NCBI GenBank assembly: GCA_039931675.1
Contig: JBDTRM010000023.1
Location: forward strand, 27,398 to 91,397
DNA: 64,000 nt
Direction of reading: 5' to 3'
DNA from: JAEUTH01 sp039931675
GTDB lineage: Bacteria > Bacteroidota > Bacteroidia > AKYH767-A > OLB10
Position 1 is the first letter of the stretch, and each line of letters begins with the position of its first letter. Positions 51,608-62,340 of the stretch are shown in pieces. A program made the translations under genes and the position numbers. Under the pieces are notes generated by a model, which worked only from the letters and a program-made list of their open reading frames with translations, had not been told where the DNA came from and did not search any database.

Positions 51608-53218
51608 TCAATTAACCGCAATCTTATTCCGCTCAAATGTTTTATCGTTAATAGATTTGATTGCTTCTTTAAACGTGTTATTGAGGTCATTTGTTATTTG
51701 AAAATATGCGCTTACATTCCATAAATCCTGTGCTATTAAACCTTTCAAGAAAGTTTTGATGAGCGTTTCAGAAGTTTTATAGCCCGCTGTATCATACTTT
51801 ACTTCCTGCTTTTCAGCGTAAGCAATAAATTTCTGAATCAGGTCTTCATCCACAACAAAATTCTTTTTGAAAGTTTCAATGTCAGGATATTTTGCAAATA
51901 GATCCTTACGGTTATTATCCACGTAAGTTAATGACCATTGATTCAGCGCACCTTTTCTGCGCAGGTCTTGCCAGTACTTGCTATTCATTGCAGTATCAAG
52001 CGGTACAAAAACATCAGGCATTATACCACCACCACCATACACAGTGCGTTTTGCATTTGTAAGTACTTTTAATGAATCACTAAACTTTATCGAGTCACGC
52101 GAAAATAATTCTCCGTTCTTAAAACGGTTGCTTATGTCCTCTTCGTAATCATCTTCACCTTTATCATAAGGTTTCTGAATGCAGCGACCGCTTGGCGTAT
52201 AATAATGTGCAATGGTTAATCGCACTGCACTGCCATCAGGCAAAGGATATGGCTTTTGAACAAGTCCTTTACCAAACGAGCGTCTTCCTATTATTAATCC
52301 CCTGTCCCAATCCTGTATAGCGCCCGAAACAATTTCACTTGCCGATGCTGATGTTTCATCAACCAACACTGCAAGTTTTCCTTTTTCCCAGCCACCGGTT
52401 GAAGTTGAATAGCTATCCTGCCGCGATTGTTGACGACCTTGGGTATATACAACCAACTTTCTATCACTTAAAAATTCATCGGCCAATTCAATAGCACGAT
52501 TCAAGTAGCCGCCACCATTACCTTGTAAATCAAGTATGAGTGACTTCATTCCTTTCTCTTTAAGTTCTTTCAATTTTTCTTTAAACTCATCAACAGTTGA
52601 ATCGGCAAATCGCGAAATTTTAATGTAGCCGATCTCAGGTGTTGCCATGTAAGATGCGTCAATACTAAAGATTGGAATTTTATCACGCGTAATCAAAAAT
52701 TCTAAAAGATTGGGTTCGCTTCGTCTATAGATATAGACTTTTACTTTGGTGCCTTTATCGCCACGCAGTTTTTTAAGCACATCGCTGTTTTTAATTTTAA
52801 TGCTTGCCACGTTTGAAGTATCTATTTTCACAATTCGGTCACCGGCCATAATGCCGAGTTTTTCCGATGGACCACCGGGTATAGTGTTTGTCACCATAAT
52901 AGTATCATCCAGAATATTGAACTGAATACCCACGCCTTCAAATTTTCCCACAAGCGGTTCATTCATTTCCTTCAACTCATCGGCTGGTATATAAACCGAG
53001 TGTGGGTCAAGGTCTTTAAGCATGGCTCGTATGCCGTCATCAGTTACTTTTTGCCCGTTTACAGTGTCAACATAATACACGTCTATCATTTGAAACAATG
53101 CGGCTATCTTATTAGCCGAAGCAGCAAGAGAGGCTTGATTATTTTGACCTTGTGAGAATGGTTGTGCATTTGCCAAAGCAGTTGCTGATAATATCAGCAC
53201 CATTAAAAGTTTTTTCAT
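51608..53218 (-). CDS. S41 carboxy-terminal processing peptidase (CtpA-like)
   Basis: 536 residues from ATG 53218 (MKKLLMVLILSATALANAQP); an ATG at 53224 adds two. Signal peptide, then the pre-PDZ helix region DDGIRAMLKDLDPHSVYIPA, a PDZ domain (GVGIQFNILDDTIMVTNTIP), and the S41 catalytic core: SLILDLQGNGGGYLNRAIELA, LAVLVDETSASASEIVSGAI (catalytic Ser), DWDRGLIIGRRSFGKGLVQK (catalytic Lys). A Bacteroidota-type tail follows. It processes periplasmic protein C-termini. Divergent from ruvA; the 297 bases between hold no gene. Confidence 0.93.
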   Translation of the reverse strand: MKKLLMVLILSATALANAQPFSQGQNNQASLAASANKIAALFQMIDVYYVDTVNGQKVTDDGIRAMLKDLDPHSVYIPADELKEMNEPLVGKFEGVGIQFNILDDTIMVTNTIPGGPSEKLGIMAGDRIVKIDTSNVASIKIKNSDVLKKLRGDKGTKVKVYIYRRSEPNLLEFLITRDKIPIFSIDASYMATPEIGYIKISRFADSTVDEFKEKLKELKEKGMKSLILDLQGNGGGYLNRAIELADEFLSDRKLVVYTQGRQQSRQDSYSTSTGGWEKGKLAVLVDETSASASEIVSGAIQDWDRGLIIGRRSFGKGLVQKPYPLPDGSAVRLTIAHYYTPSGRCIQKPYDKGEDDYEEDISNRFKNGELFSRDSIKFSDSLKVLTNAKRTVYGGGGIMPDVFVPLDTAMNSKYWQDLRRKGALNQWSLTYVDNNRKDLFAKYPDIETFKKNFVVDEDLIQKFIAYAEKQEVKYDTAGYKTSETLIKTFLKGLIAQDLWNVSAYFQITNDLNNTFKEAIKSINDKTFERNKIAVN

Positions 53219-53521
53219 TGTCATATTTAAATTCTGATTAAAATTATTTCGTGAGATGATGCGATGAAAATTTCGCAGTGATAATTTACTTTTTATAATT
53301 CGCGGTGAGGTTACAAATATAATTTGTTTTGCGTGTTAAAAGGTATCAAAACGATTTGCCTACTGTAAAAGTATATGTTTGATATCAATCTATGTTTGAT
53401 TAACTTATGTTTAACGGGGGGAGCCGTTTTAAATTTAAAAATCATTAATTGCAGATGTTAAAACTTAACGATTTTTTATTTCACTTCTTTTTAAACCTTT
53501 GCCCGCTCATATAATTTATCC

Positions 53522-54106
53522 ATGTACGAATATATCAAAGGCAGGTTTACTTCAAAAAGTGCAACGCAGGTTGTTGTAGAGGCAGGCGGAATCGGTTACG
53601 ATATAAGCATTTCATTAAACACCTTCACTTTAATTAAAGATGCCGAAGAAGGAAAAATTTACATCCACCTGGTAGTGCGCGAAGATGCTCATGTACTTTA
53701 TGGATTTGCCGATGTGGACGAGCGAACTATGTTTCGCAACCTTATTACGGTGAGCGGAGTGGGGGCGACTACTGCACGCATGATACTTTCATCGCTCAAT
53801 CCGAAAGAATTGCAGCAAGCTATTGTAGGAGGAAATGCACCACTGTTACAACGGATAAAAGGCATAGGGACAAAATCTGCACAGCGTATTATTATTGATC
53901 TGAAAGATAAATTAACGAAGGATCCTGTGGAGGTGTCGCAAATTTTACACACGCACGGCAATACAATAAGAAACGAAGCGTTAAGTGCTCTGTTAGTTTT
54001 AGGATTTCCTAAAGCACAGGCCGAAAAGGCCATTGATGCAGCAGCTCGTAAAGGCAATGATGCAAGTGTTGAAGACCTGATAAAAGGTGCGCTCGCTAAC
54101 CTGTAA
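53522..54106 (+). CDS. ruvA: Holliday junction protein RuvA
   Basis: 194 residues. OB-fold domain I (MYEYIKGRFTSKSATQVVVE, GGIGYDISISLNTF), HhH domain II with GVGATTARMILSSLNPKELQ and RIKGIGTKSAQRIIIDLKDK, then a flexible linker and the RuvB-binding domain III (EALSALLVLGFPKAQAEKAI). It binds four-way junctions and loads RuvB. ruvB lies at the right of this window, 8.6 kb away on the other strand. ruvA is followed by sprA, an order conserved in the phylum. Confidence 0.96.
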   Translation: MYEYIKGRFTSKSATQVVVEAGGIGYDISISLNTFTLIKDAEEGKIYIHLVVREDAHVLYGFADVDERTMFRNLITVSGVGATTARMILSSLNPKELQQAIVGGNAPLLQRIKGIGTKSAQRIIIDLKDKLTKDPVEVSQILHTHGNTIRNEALSALLVLGFPKAQAEKAIDAAARKGNDASVEDLIKGALANL

Positions 54107-54124
54107 CAAATCAGTTATTCAAAG

Positions 54125-54140
54125 CCCGGTTTTAACCGGG
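54125..54140 (+). terminator. Possible terminator after ruvA
   Basis: CCCGGTTTTAACCGGG is a perfect palindrome, followed by TTGATTCTTT, 18 bases past the ruvA stop. The T-tract is weak. Confidence 0.5.
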
Positions 54141-54276
54141 TTGATTCTTTAATATTATTCATATTTAAATCGCAGATTGCGGTTATCAAAATTTATCTAT
54201 TTTAGACGCCCTTATGAAAACGGTTTTCAATATAAATTTCCTCTTGTTTCCTAATCCATAGACTATAATTCTTTTT

Positions 54277-54292
54277 ACGTAAAATCTTACGT
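54277..54292. promoter_or_regulatory. Small inverted repeat before sprA
   Basis: ACGTAA-AATC-TTACGT, 28 bases upstream of the sprA ATG. Could be an operator or a 5'-UTR hairpin; nothing confirms either. Confidence 0.35.
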
Positions 54293-54319
54293 TATTAGAC
54301 GAATAGATTTAATCATTGA

Positions 54320-57300
54320 ATGAAATCGCGCTTCAGTAAATTATCTAAATACCCCGCCATTGCTTTGTCTGTCTTTGCTCTTACAGGCCTGGTAGTAGCA
54401 ACTGATTTTTCAAGTCCCGGGTTGTATATCACGCAACCCGAAGCTTATCCATTACCCGACTATCATCCCGGTGTTTCAATAACAGCGTTTCCCGTTGATA
54501 CGCCTACTACGCATGATTCACTCAAGTTTCCGTTTGACGATCGCATTGCTGACCCAATGTCTTTGCCTTATGATCATAGTCCGCTTTACCTCAACGATCC
54601 ATCCAATATAAAAACCAATGTTGAATATGATCCCGATAACAATCAGTACAACGTTAATGAAATGATTGGCGGAGAGTTTTATCGCAACCCAAGCTATTTG
54701 ACTTATGATGAATATGTTCGCAAGACAAATGCTGAAAGCACAAAAAAATATTGGCAACAATTATCAGAAGGCGGCAATTCAATAACAGGTAAAAAAGGTT
54801 TGAATCCGAAATTATACGTTGGGAGCGAAGCTTTTGAACGCATTTTTGGAACAAACACCATAGACATACGTCCGCAGGGATCGGCTGAATTAACCTTTGG
54901 GGCTAACATAGCCACTAATAAAAATCCAGGTATCCCCGTTAAGCAACAACGCACGGGGACTTTTGATTTCAAAGAAAAAATTCAGCTTAATGTGGTTGGT
55001 AATATTGGCGATAAGATGAAGCTATCAACCAATTACAATACCGAGGCAAGTTTTGATTTTGAGAATAAAATGAAATTGGAATATACCGGCCACGAGGATG
55101 AGATCATTAAAAAAATAGAAGCTGGTAACGTAAGCCTGCCGCTCACAGGAACTTTAATTACAGGTAGCCAGAGCTTATTTGGATTTAAAGCCCAACTGCA
55201 ATTTGGCAAGTTGATGGTAACCGGATTATTCAGTGAGCAAAAAGGAAAATCGCAAAACATTGTGGTTCCTCCGGGTGGCGGGCAAAAAAATGATTTTGAA
55301 ATTACCTGCGACAATTACGAAGCCAATAAGCACTTTTTTATAGCTCAGTATTTTCGTGATCATTATGACCAGGCTTTGAAAAATGCACCTGTTATAAGCA
55401 CGCCTATTACAATAACAAAAATAGAAGTATGGGTAGTAAAACCGGGACTCACTGATACCCGCAGTCTTATTGGTTTTATGGATCTGGGTGAAGCATCCCC
55501 TTATTCATCAACATCACCAATTGTGAATGCTCCACTGCCTCCTCCTACAACACCATTGCCTGATAATAATGCCAATTCGATTTATTATAATTTTAATGAC
55601 ACAGGGCAGACCTACCATAATTTGCGCAATCCGGCTTATACAGGTACTACGGCAATCTATACCGACCTTGCCAATAATAAATCGTTTACAGCGCCACGCG
55701 ATTATGAAAGAATTGAAAATGCTGTAAAGCTGCAACCCTCTGAATATACTTTCAATTCACAATTGGGTTACGTATCACTTAAATCGCAGCTTAACCCTAA
55801 CCAGGTGCTTGCTGTTGCGTATGAGTATAGTTATAACGGCACTGTTTACCGCGTAGGTGATTTAACAACCGCTGGAATTAGTCCTCCAAACCGATTGTAT
55901 GTAAAGATTCTTAAAAGTTCTAACGTAAGTGTAAAGCTGCCCATCTGGAAACTGATGATGAAAAACATTTATGCTTTAGGCGCCTATGGTTTACAGCAAA
56001 AAGATTTTAAGTTAAATGTGTTGTATTATAATGACAGCACCGGCAGCGATATTAATTTTTTACCGGCAGGTGCCAGCGAACCTAATGTAAACAGCATCGC
56101 ATTAATTAAGGTTTTGAATCTTGATCGTCTTAATTCACAGTTAGACCCGCAGCCCGATGGTATTTTCGATTATGTGGAAGGACTTACTGTAGATGCTGCT
56201 GACGGAAGAATTATTTTTCCTGAAGTAGAACCCTTTGGAAGCTACCTGAAAAGTAAATTCAATCCCAACACAAATGTATATCAGAAGTTTGTTTTCCAGG
56301 AACTTTATGACAGCAGTAAAACTGCAGCGCAGCAGATTCCCGAAAAAAATAAATATAAACTTAAAGGCAGCTATGTGAGTAATGTGAGTTCCGACATTGC
56401 ACTTAACGCCATCAATATACCGCAGGGTTCAGTAAAAGTTACAGCAGGCGGCATTCCGTTAACTGAAAATGTTGACTATACGGTTGATTACAACCTTGGC
56501 CGGGTAAAGATCATCAATCAATCTTATCTTAATTCAGCAAGCCCCATCAATATTTCATTAGAGAGCAATTCGCTGTTCAGCATTCAGTCGAAACGCTTAA
56601 TGGGATTACATGTTGATTATCTTCAAAGCAAAGACTTTACACTTGGCGGCACTATTTTAAATTTAACGGAACGCCCGCTTACTCAAAAAACAAATATTGG
56701 TGATGAGCCTATATCAAATACAATAATTGGAGTTGACGGTAATTACCGCACTGATTCGAGGTTCATTACAAAACTAATAGACAAGCTCCCTTTAATAGCT
56801 ACCAAAGAAGTTTCAAGTGTAACCATGAACGGTGAATATGCACACTTTTTCCCCGGTCATCCAAAAGTAATCGGTCAAAGCGGAACCGCTTATATTGATG
56901 ATTTTGAAGGCACTCAATCCAATATTGATTTAACCACAGCAGGTTCCTGGTACCTGGCAAGTGTACCACAAAACCAGCCAACGCTATTCCCCGAAACTAA
57001 CTCACCTGAAAACAGGGTATTCGGTGTAAACCGCGCCAAGCTTGCATGGTACCAGGTTGACCCCACTGTGTTTTATCACAACTCAAGTTTAAAACCCGCT
57101 AACATCACTGATGTTGAATTGCAAAACAACCAGGTGCGCGAAGTTTTTGACAATGAAATTTTTCCTCAGAAAAGTTATCCAAACGGTGTGGTCCCTCCGC
57201 TCAGGGTGCTTAACTTAGCTTATTATCCCGATGAACGTGGACCTTATAACTATGACGTGACGGGGGTTACGGGTATGTCATCAGGTATTGATATTAATGG

Positions 57301-60300
57301 CAAGTTAAATAATCCTGAAAGCCGCTGGGGCGGGATTATGCGTCATTTGGAAACCAATGACTTTGAGGCAGCCAACGTTGAGTTCATTACCTTTTGGATT
57401 ATGGATCCGTTTAATGAAGATAATCCGGATCCAGACAATAAAGGAAAATTGTATTTTAACTTAGGCCAGGTTAGCGAAGATATATTGCATGACGGTCAAC
57501 GCATGTATGAAAATGGTTTACCGTCTTCAACCTTAATCTCTGAAACTGCAAAAACCGATTGGGGAGTTTACCCAACAAATACAACAAACCCAACGAATGC
57601 ATTTGATAATGATCCTAATTCGCGTACGCAACAGGATATTGGTTTAGATGGTTTAAGAGATAATTTTGTTGATACTTTTTCAGTTGTTAACGAACACAAT
57701 TTCAGACCCGATAGCACCAAACTTAGTTTTCTTGATTCAATTGTTTCCGTATTTGGTGCTTCATCAGGTGCATATACATTGGCAAACACGGATCCATCAA
57801 CAGACGATTTCCGTTTCTTCAGAGGCAATACCACAAGTGATAATTCGGGCAGCATTTTATATCGCTACAAAGATTACAATGGAACGGAAGCTAATTCACC
57901 CGTTGCCTCCGGAAATTATTCTCAGTCGTCAACCAACCAACCCGATGCTGAAGATATCAGTCGCGATAATAATATGGACATCTACGAAAACTATTTTCAG
58001 TATGAAGTAGATATTGATCCGGCAAAGATGGCTCTTGGTTCTCAGAGGTACATATCCGACAGGGTGTTGGCACCGGTTTCATCAACTACAACTCCTAATA
58101 AAAAAGTTTATTGGTACCAGTTTAAAATTCCCGTAAGTGATTTTACGAGACAAGTGGGGGAAATACAGGATTTTAAATCTATTGGTTACATACGTATGTT
58201 CATGAAAGGGTTTAAGAAACCAATGGTCTTACGTTTCGGAAAGTTAGATCTTACCCGTGGCGAGTGGCGCAGATACCAGGCCAATGTTGGTTATGGTTGC
58301 GAATCCATTGACCCGCAACCTTTTTCAAACACCACTTTTGATGTAGGCGCTGTTAGTATCGAAGAAAACAGCGGACGCACTCCTATTAACTATGTAGTGC
58401 CACCGGGTATAACCAGGGAGTTAAATGCATCAACACAGCAAGCGCAGCAATTAAATGAGCAATCATTATCAATGCGGGTTTGCGAATTATTTGATGGTGA
58501 CGGACGTGCCACCTATAAAAACACACAACTTGATTTGCGCTCATACAAGAGAATTAAAATGTATGCTCACTGTGAATCAATTGTAAATCAACCAGTAGTT
58601 AAAGATAATGACCTTACCATATTCATACGTATAGGAAGTGACTTAACAGAAAATTTTTATGAGTATGAAATGCCTTTGAAAGTTTCGCCACTTTACAACA
58701 ATAACCCCACATCAATATGGCCCGATTCTAATAATGTAGATATTGATCTCAGCAAGTTCCTTGAAGCTAAAGAGCTAAGACAACAGGCTTTGCTCAATCC
58801 GTCAACCGGTATCACAGTAAAAACTTTTTATCCCGTAATGCGCGATGGCGAAGCAACTATTTATGTGGTTGGTACACCAAACCTTTCGGAAGCGCGAAGC
58901 ATTATGATTGGGGTTAGAAATCCAAAGCAAGGGTGCCCGCAATTTCCGCCTTACAATAATGATGATGGATTATCAAAGTGCGCAGAAGTGTGGGTTAATG
59001 AATTGCGACTTACCGACTTTGATGAAACAGGTGGCTGGGCTGCCAATGCGCGTATAGTTACTAAGTTAGCCAACCTGGGTACACTTTCGGTGAGCGGCAG
59101 GCGAAGCACTTATGGTTTCGGAATGATAGAGCAGAAAATTACTGAACGTTCGCATGAAGATGTAACTGCATATTCAGTTTTATCACAACTTAACCTGGGA
59201 AAATTTTTTCCGGATAAATGGGGCATTGCAGTTCCATTTGGTTTTGAATATGGCGAAGAATATATAAAACCACAGTATGATCCGCTACAACCTGATGTAT
59301 TATTTCAGCAAGCTTTGGATGCTGAAAAAGCTAATGGCAATCCCAAGGAATTTAAACGCAACAGGATAGATTATACCAAACGTAAAGGATATAATTTCAG
59401 TAATGTTCAGAAGACACGAACCGGTGGAGGTAAAAGTCATTTATGGGACATCGAAAATTTCAACTTTACCTATGCTTATACAGAAGTATATCATCGCAAT
59501 ATTGATATTCAATACGATATTTTAAAAAATTACCTCGGGCAGATAGGCTATAATTTTAATACCACTATAAAACCGTGGGAGCCTTTTAAAAAATCAAAAT
59601 CACTTAGTTCAAAATGGCTGCGGTTAATAAAAGATTTCAATGTAACTCCATTGCCATCAAGCCTTAACTTTAATACAAGTATTAACAGGCAATACGGTGA
59701 AACGTTATTGCGCAATAACACTTCGTACCAGGCATTGATTGATACCACTTTTAATAAATACTGGAACTGGACACGTACGTATGATATTAAATGGGATCTG
59801 ACCAAATCAGTGAAGCTTGATTTTAATGCACTAAACACTTCAAAAGTTGATGAACCAAATGGCCGTATTGATAATGAGGAGGAAAAGAAAATAGTGCGTA
59901 CCAACTTTTGGAATGGTGGCCGTAATACTGATTATCATCAAAGCGGAAATGCATCATGGCAGGTTCCTTTAAGTAAAATTCCTATTTTAGATTGGGTGCA
60001 ACTTAATGCCCGATATGGTTTTGACTACAGTTGGCAGGCTGCACCATCATTGCTTGATTCGGCAACACGAACATTGGTGCCTAATCCTATATTGCAAAAC
60101 ACCATTCAAAACTCTAATACCAAACAGCTTAACGGAACGCTTACGTTTACGCAGTTGTATAATAAGATACCGTTCTTTAAAAAATTATTAGCTCCTCCTG
60201 CTCCAGCACCCGGAGGAAAATCAATACGCCCGCCAAAAGCCGAAGTGCCAAAGGCCCCGGGCGATACGAGTAAAACTGTAAAACCAAAAGTGCCGGGACA

Positions 60301-61711
60301 AATTAATCCCGTGGTTAAGTTTGTTGGTAAGCTGATTTTAAGCGTAAAGAGTACTGGCTTAACCTACAGTGAAACAAACGGAACGGCCCTACCGGGTTAT
60401 ATACCTAAAACACAATTTTTAGGACAGGATTATAATTACAAATCTGCTTCGGGCAGCACTTCCAATGCTCCCGGTTTTGGTTTCACATTAGGAAGCCAGG
60501 AGGACCTGAGGGTTAAGGCTGCACGTAATAATTGGTTAACTACTGATACAGCGTTTAACTCGCAATACTCCAAAGCATATAGTCAAAATTTCACAGGGCG
60601 CAGTACAATAGAACCGTTTGATGGTATGCGAATTGAATTAAGCGGACAAAAAAATTATTCCAAAAGCCATACAGAGAATTATCATATCAATGCCAACACG
60701 GGTGAATATAATTCTTATAATGCATTAGAAAGTGGCAACTTCAGCATATCAACTATTGCATGGGGAACATCATTTAAAAAAATCAATAAAGATTATACAA
60801 ATTCTACTTTCGATGAGTTTACAAAAAACCGCATTGTTATTTCACAACGATTGGCAGCGGATAATCCCTATTCAGTGGGAACGGATACTGCCGGATATTA
60901 TGACGGTTATTCAGGCTCCAACCAGGAAGTAATTTCTGCTTCGTTTTATGCAGCTTATACGGGTAAAGATGCGGCAACGGCTAAACTTAATCCTTTAAGC
61001 CTTTTCCCGTTGCCAAACTGGCGCATTACCTACGATGGTTTTACAAAAATGAAATGGTCGCAAAAATATTTTCAGAATTTCCAGTTAACGCACAGTTATC
61101 GCTGCACCTATAATGTAAATTCTTATAATACCAATCTTCAGTATTCCGATCCTTTTAGCACAGGTCACTCACCAATTCGCGATTTGTCAAGTAATTTTAT
61201 TCCCAGGTATGATATAGCACAGGTTTCCATTACGGAATCGTTTGCACCTTTGATAGGAGTTGATATGACTTTTAAAGGAAAAACGCAATTCAACATTCGA
61301 ATGGACTATAAACGCGACCGGAATCTTTCGCTTACTTACACAGGTGTGCAGCTTACTGAAATACGTGGCAATGAATTTACTTTCGGAACCGGGTATCGTA
61401 TCAGTAAATTAAAACTGCCTTTTAAATATGGCGGTAAAAAGATCACTTTGCAAAATGATTTGGTGTTGAATTTTGATTTCAGTTATCGCAAGAGTTTAAA
61501 TGTGTTGCGCAGAATGATTGAGCAAACCAACATTCCATCAAGCGGTATGGTAACTTATGGAATTAAATTTGATGCTGATTACCAGATCAATGATCGCTTT
61601 GATGTTCGCTTCTATTGGGATACAACTATTAACAAGCCTTTAATCGCAACATCTTATCCAAATTCAAATACAGCATTTGGTTTCTCGGTAAGGTTTACAT
61701 TGTCGCAGTAA
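54320..61711 (+). CDS. sprA: T9SS translocon SprA (Sov)
   Basis: 2463 residues, one of the longest barrels known. Signal/anchor MKSRFSKLSKYPAIALSVFA, then the family's N-terminal PDYHPGVSITAFP and repeated NVEYDPDNNQYNVNEMIGGE, FERIFGTNTIDIRPQGSAEL, KIQLNVVGNIGDKMKLSTNY blocks. IDDFEGTQSNIDLTTAGSWY is a hallmark segment. A proline-rich insert (APPAPAPGGKSIRPPKAEVP, about residues 1955-1995) interrupts the last third. SprA is the 36-strand outer-membrane channel through which T9SS cargos pass. Its cargos in this window include 19476, 37298 and 38171, with PorZ acting outside. Confidence 0.96.
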   Translation: MKSRFSKLSKYPAIALSVFALTGLVVATDFSSPGLYITQPEAYPLPDYHPGVSITAFPVDTPTTHDSLKFPFDDRIADPMSLPYDHSPLYLNDPSNIKTNVEYDPDNNQYNVNEMIGGEFYRNPSYLTYDEYVRKTNAESTKKYWQQLSEGGNSITGKKGLNPKLYVGSEAFERIFGTNTIDIRPQGSAELTFGANIATNKNPGIPVKQQRTGTFDFKEKIQLNVVGNIGDKMKLSTNYNTEASFDFENKMKLEYTGHEDEIIKKIEAGNVSLPLTGTLITGSQSLFGFKAQLQFGKLMVTGLFSEQKGKSQNIVVPPGGGQKNDFEITCDNYEANKHFFIAQYFRDHYDQALKNAPVISTPITITKIEVWVVKPGLTDTRSLIGFMDLGEASPYSSTSPIVNAPLPPPTTPLPDNNANSIYYNFNDTGQTYHNLRNPAYTGTTAIYTDLANNKSFTAPRDYERIENAVKLQPSEYTFNSQLGYVSLKSQLNPNQVLAVAYEYSYNGTVYRVGDLTTAGISPPNRLYVKILKSSNVSVKLPIWKLMMKNIYALGAYGLQQKDFKLNVLYYNDSTGSDINFLPAGASEPNVNSIALIKVLNLDRLNSQLDPQPDGIFDYVEGLTVDAADGRIIFPEVEPFGSYLKSKFNPNTNVYQKFVFQELYDSSKTAAQQIPEKNKYKLKGSYVSNVSSDIALNAINIPQGSVKVTAGGIPLTENVDYTVDYNLGRVKIINQSYLNSASPINISLESNSLFSIQSKRLMGLHVDYLQSKDFTLGGTILNLTERPLTQKTNIGDEPISNTIIGVDGNYRTDSRFITKLIDKLPLIATKEVSSVTMNGEYAHFFPGHPKVIGQSGTAYIDDFEGTQSNIDLTTAGSWYLASVPQNQPTLFPETNSPENRVFGVNRAKLAWYQVDPTVFYHNSSLKPANITDVELQNNQVREVFDNEIFPQKSYPNGVVPPLRVLNLAYYPDERGPYNYDVTGVTGMSSGIDINGKLNNPESRWGGIMRHLETNDFEAANVEFITFWIMDPFNEDNPDPDNKGKLYFNLGQVSEDILHDGQRMYENGLPSSTLISETAKTDWGVYPTNTTNPTNAFDNDPNSRTQQDIGLDGLRDNFVDTFSVVNEHNFRPDSTKLSFLDSIVSVFGASSGAYTLANTDPSTDDFRFFRGNTTSDNSGSILYRYKDYNGTEANSPVASGNYSQSSTNQPDAEDISRDNNMDIYENYFQYEVDIDPAKMALGSQRYISDRVLAPVSSTTTPNKKVYWYQFKIPVSDFTRQVGEIQDFKSIGYIRMFMKGFKKPMVLRFGKLDLTRGEWRRYQANVGYGCESIDPQPFSNTTFDVGAVSIEENSGRTPINYVVPPGITRELNASTQQAQQLNEQSLSMRVCELFDGDGRATYKNTQLDLRSYKRIKMYAHCESIVNQPVVKDNDLTIFIRIGSDLTENFYEYEMPLKVSPLYNNNPTSIWPDSNNVDIDLSKFLEAKELRQQALLNPSTGITVKTFYPVMRDGEATIYVVGTPNLSEARSIMIGVRNPKQGCPQFPPYNNDDGLSKCAEVWVNELRLTDFDETGGWAANARIVTKLANLGTLSVSGRRSTYGFGMIEQKITERSHEDVTAYSVLSQLNLGKFFPDKWGIAVPFGFEYGEEYIKPQYDPLQPDVLFQQALDAEKANGNPKEFKRNRIDYTKRKGYNFSNVQKTRTGGGKSHLWDIENFNFTYAYTEVYHRNIDIQYDILKNYLGQIGYNFNTTIKPWEPFKKSKSLSSKWLRLIKDFNVTPLPSSLNFNTSINRQYGETLLRNNTSYQALIDTTFNKYWNWTRTYDIKWDLTKSVKLDFNALNTSKVDEPNGRIDNEEEKKIVRTNFWNGGRNTDYHQSGNASWQVPLSKIPILDWVQLNARYGFDYSWQAAPSLLDSATRTLVPNPILQNTIQNSNTKQLNGTLTFTQLYNKIPFFKKLLAPPAPAPGGKSIRPPKAEVPKAPGDTSKTVKPKVPGQINPVVKFVGKLILSVKSTGLTYSETNGTALPGYIPKTQFLGQDYNYKSASGSTSNAPGFGFTLGSQEDLRVKAARNNWLTTDTAFNSQYSKAYSQNFTGRSTIEPFDGMRIELSGQKNYSKSHTENYHINANTGEYNSYNALESGNFSISTIAWGTSFKKINKDYTNSTFDEFTKNRIVISQRLAADNPYSVGTDTAGYYDGYSGSNQEVISASFYAAYTGKDAATAKLNPLSLFPLPNWRITYDGFTKMKWSQKYFQNFQLTHSYRCTYNVNSYNTNLQYSDPFSTGHSPIRDLSSNFIPRYDIAQVSITESFAPLIGVDMTFKGKTQFNIRMDYKRDRNLSLTYTGVQLTEIRGNEFTFGTGYRISKLKLPFKYGGKKITLQNDLVLNFDFSYRKSLNVLRRMIEQTNIPSSGMVTYGIKFDADYQINDRFDVRFYWDTTINKPLIATSYPNSNTAFGFSVRFTLSQ

Positions 61712-61851
61712 TGGTGTTGGGTAATTGGGAAATATGGCAAATAGGAAATAAGGTAAATGGTTTGTTTAAGTAAAAAGTGAATCATCAATTCTGTTCCGAT
61801 GTTTCGGGATCGAAATAAATTAATAAATCAAAAATTATTCAATCAAAAAAT

Positions 61852-61859
61852 TATTTTTG
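61852..61859 (+). promoter_or_regulatory. -7 promoter element (TATTTTTG)
   Basis: A perfect TAnnTTTG followed by CC, 98 bases before the gcvH ATG; it shows that the region 61799-61957, though open, is untranslated leader. Confidence 0.45.
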
Positions 61860-61957
61860 CCACGCAATTTTATATTAAGAAGCTCCAAACATCAAACTCC
61901 ATCCTGAATCAAGTTCAGTATCAAACTCCAAACTCCAAATTTCAAATTTTAAACAAT

Positions 61958-62338
61958 ATGAATTTTCCATCAGAACTTAAATACACTAAAGACCATGAGT
62001 GGGTACGCGTAGAAGGCGATGTAGCTACTATTGGCATTACTGATTTTGCTCAAGGCGAATTAGGCGACATTGTATATGTTGATATTTCAACCGTTGGCGA
62101 CACACTGGATAAAGAAGTGATCTTTGGTTCAGTAGAAGCAGTAAAAACTGTATCTGACCTTTTTATGCCCATCAGTGGCGAAGTGTTGGAAATAAATCCA
62201 AACTTAGATTCAGTGCCTGAATCAGTAAACAAAGATCCCTATGGCACAGGCTGGATGATTAAGGTTAGGATGACGGATGCTTCTGAAGTTTCATCATTGC
62301 TTACCGCTGATGAATACCAAAGCCTGGTAACTGCCTGA
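61958..62338 (+). CDS. gcvH: Glycine cleavage H protein
   Basis: 126 residues from ATG 61958 (MNFPSELKYTKDHEWVRVEG); a frame opening at 61799 runs through promoter and leader and is rejected. The lipoylated lysine is Lys63 in IFGSVEAVKTVSDLFMPISG. It shuttles the aminomethyl group in glycine cleavage. The T, P and L proteins are elsewhere. The VanZ-like gene starts 2 bases after its stop (TGA-TA-ATG). Confidence 0.96.
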   Translation: MNFPSELKYTKDHEWVRVEGDVATIGITDFAQGELGDIVYVDISTVGDTLDKEVIFGSVEAVKTVSDLFMPISGEVLEINPNLDSVPESVNKDPYGTGWMIKVRMTDASEVSSLLTADEYQSLVTA

Positions 62339-62340
62339 TA

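Noticed and set aside
57568..58010. Open frames on both strands inside sprA
   Set aside because: Shadows of the long barrel gene; no independent start signal or protein-like composition.
61799..61957. 53-codon N-terminal extension of the H protein
   Set aside because: It contains a perfect TAnnTTTG promoter element, and GcvH proteins begin at the MNFPSELKY-type start.
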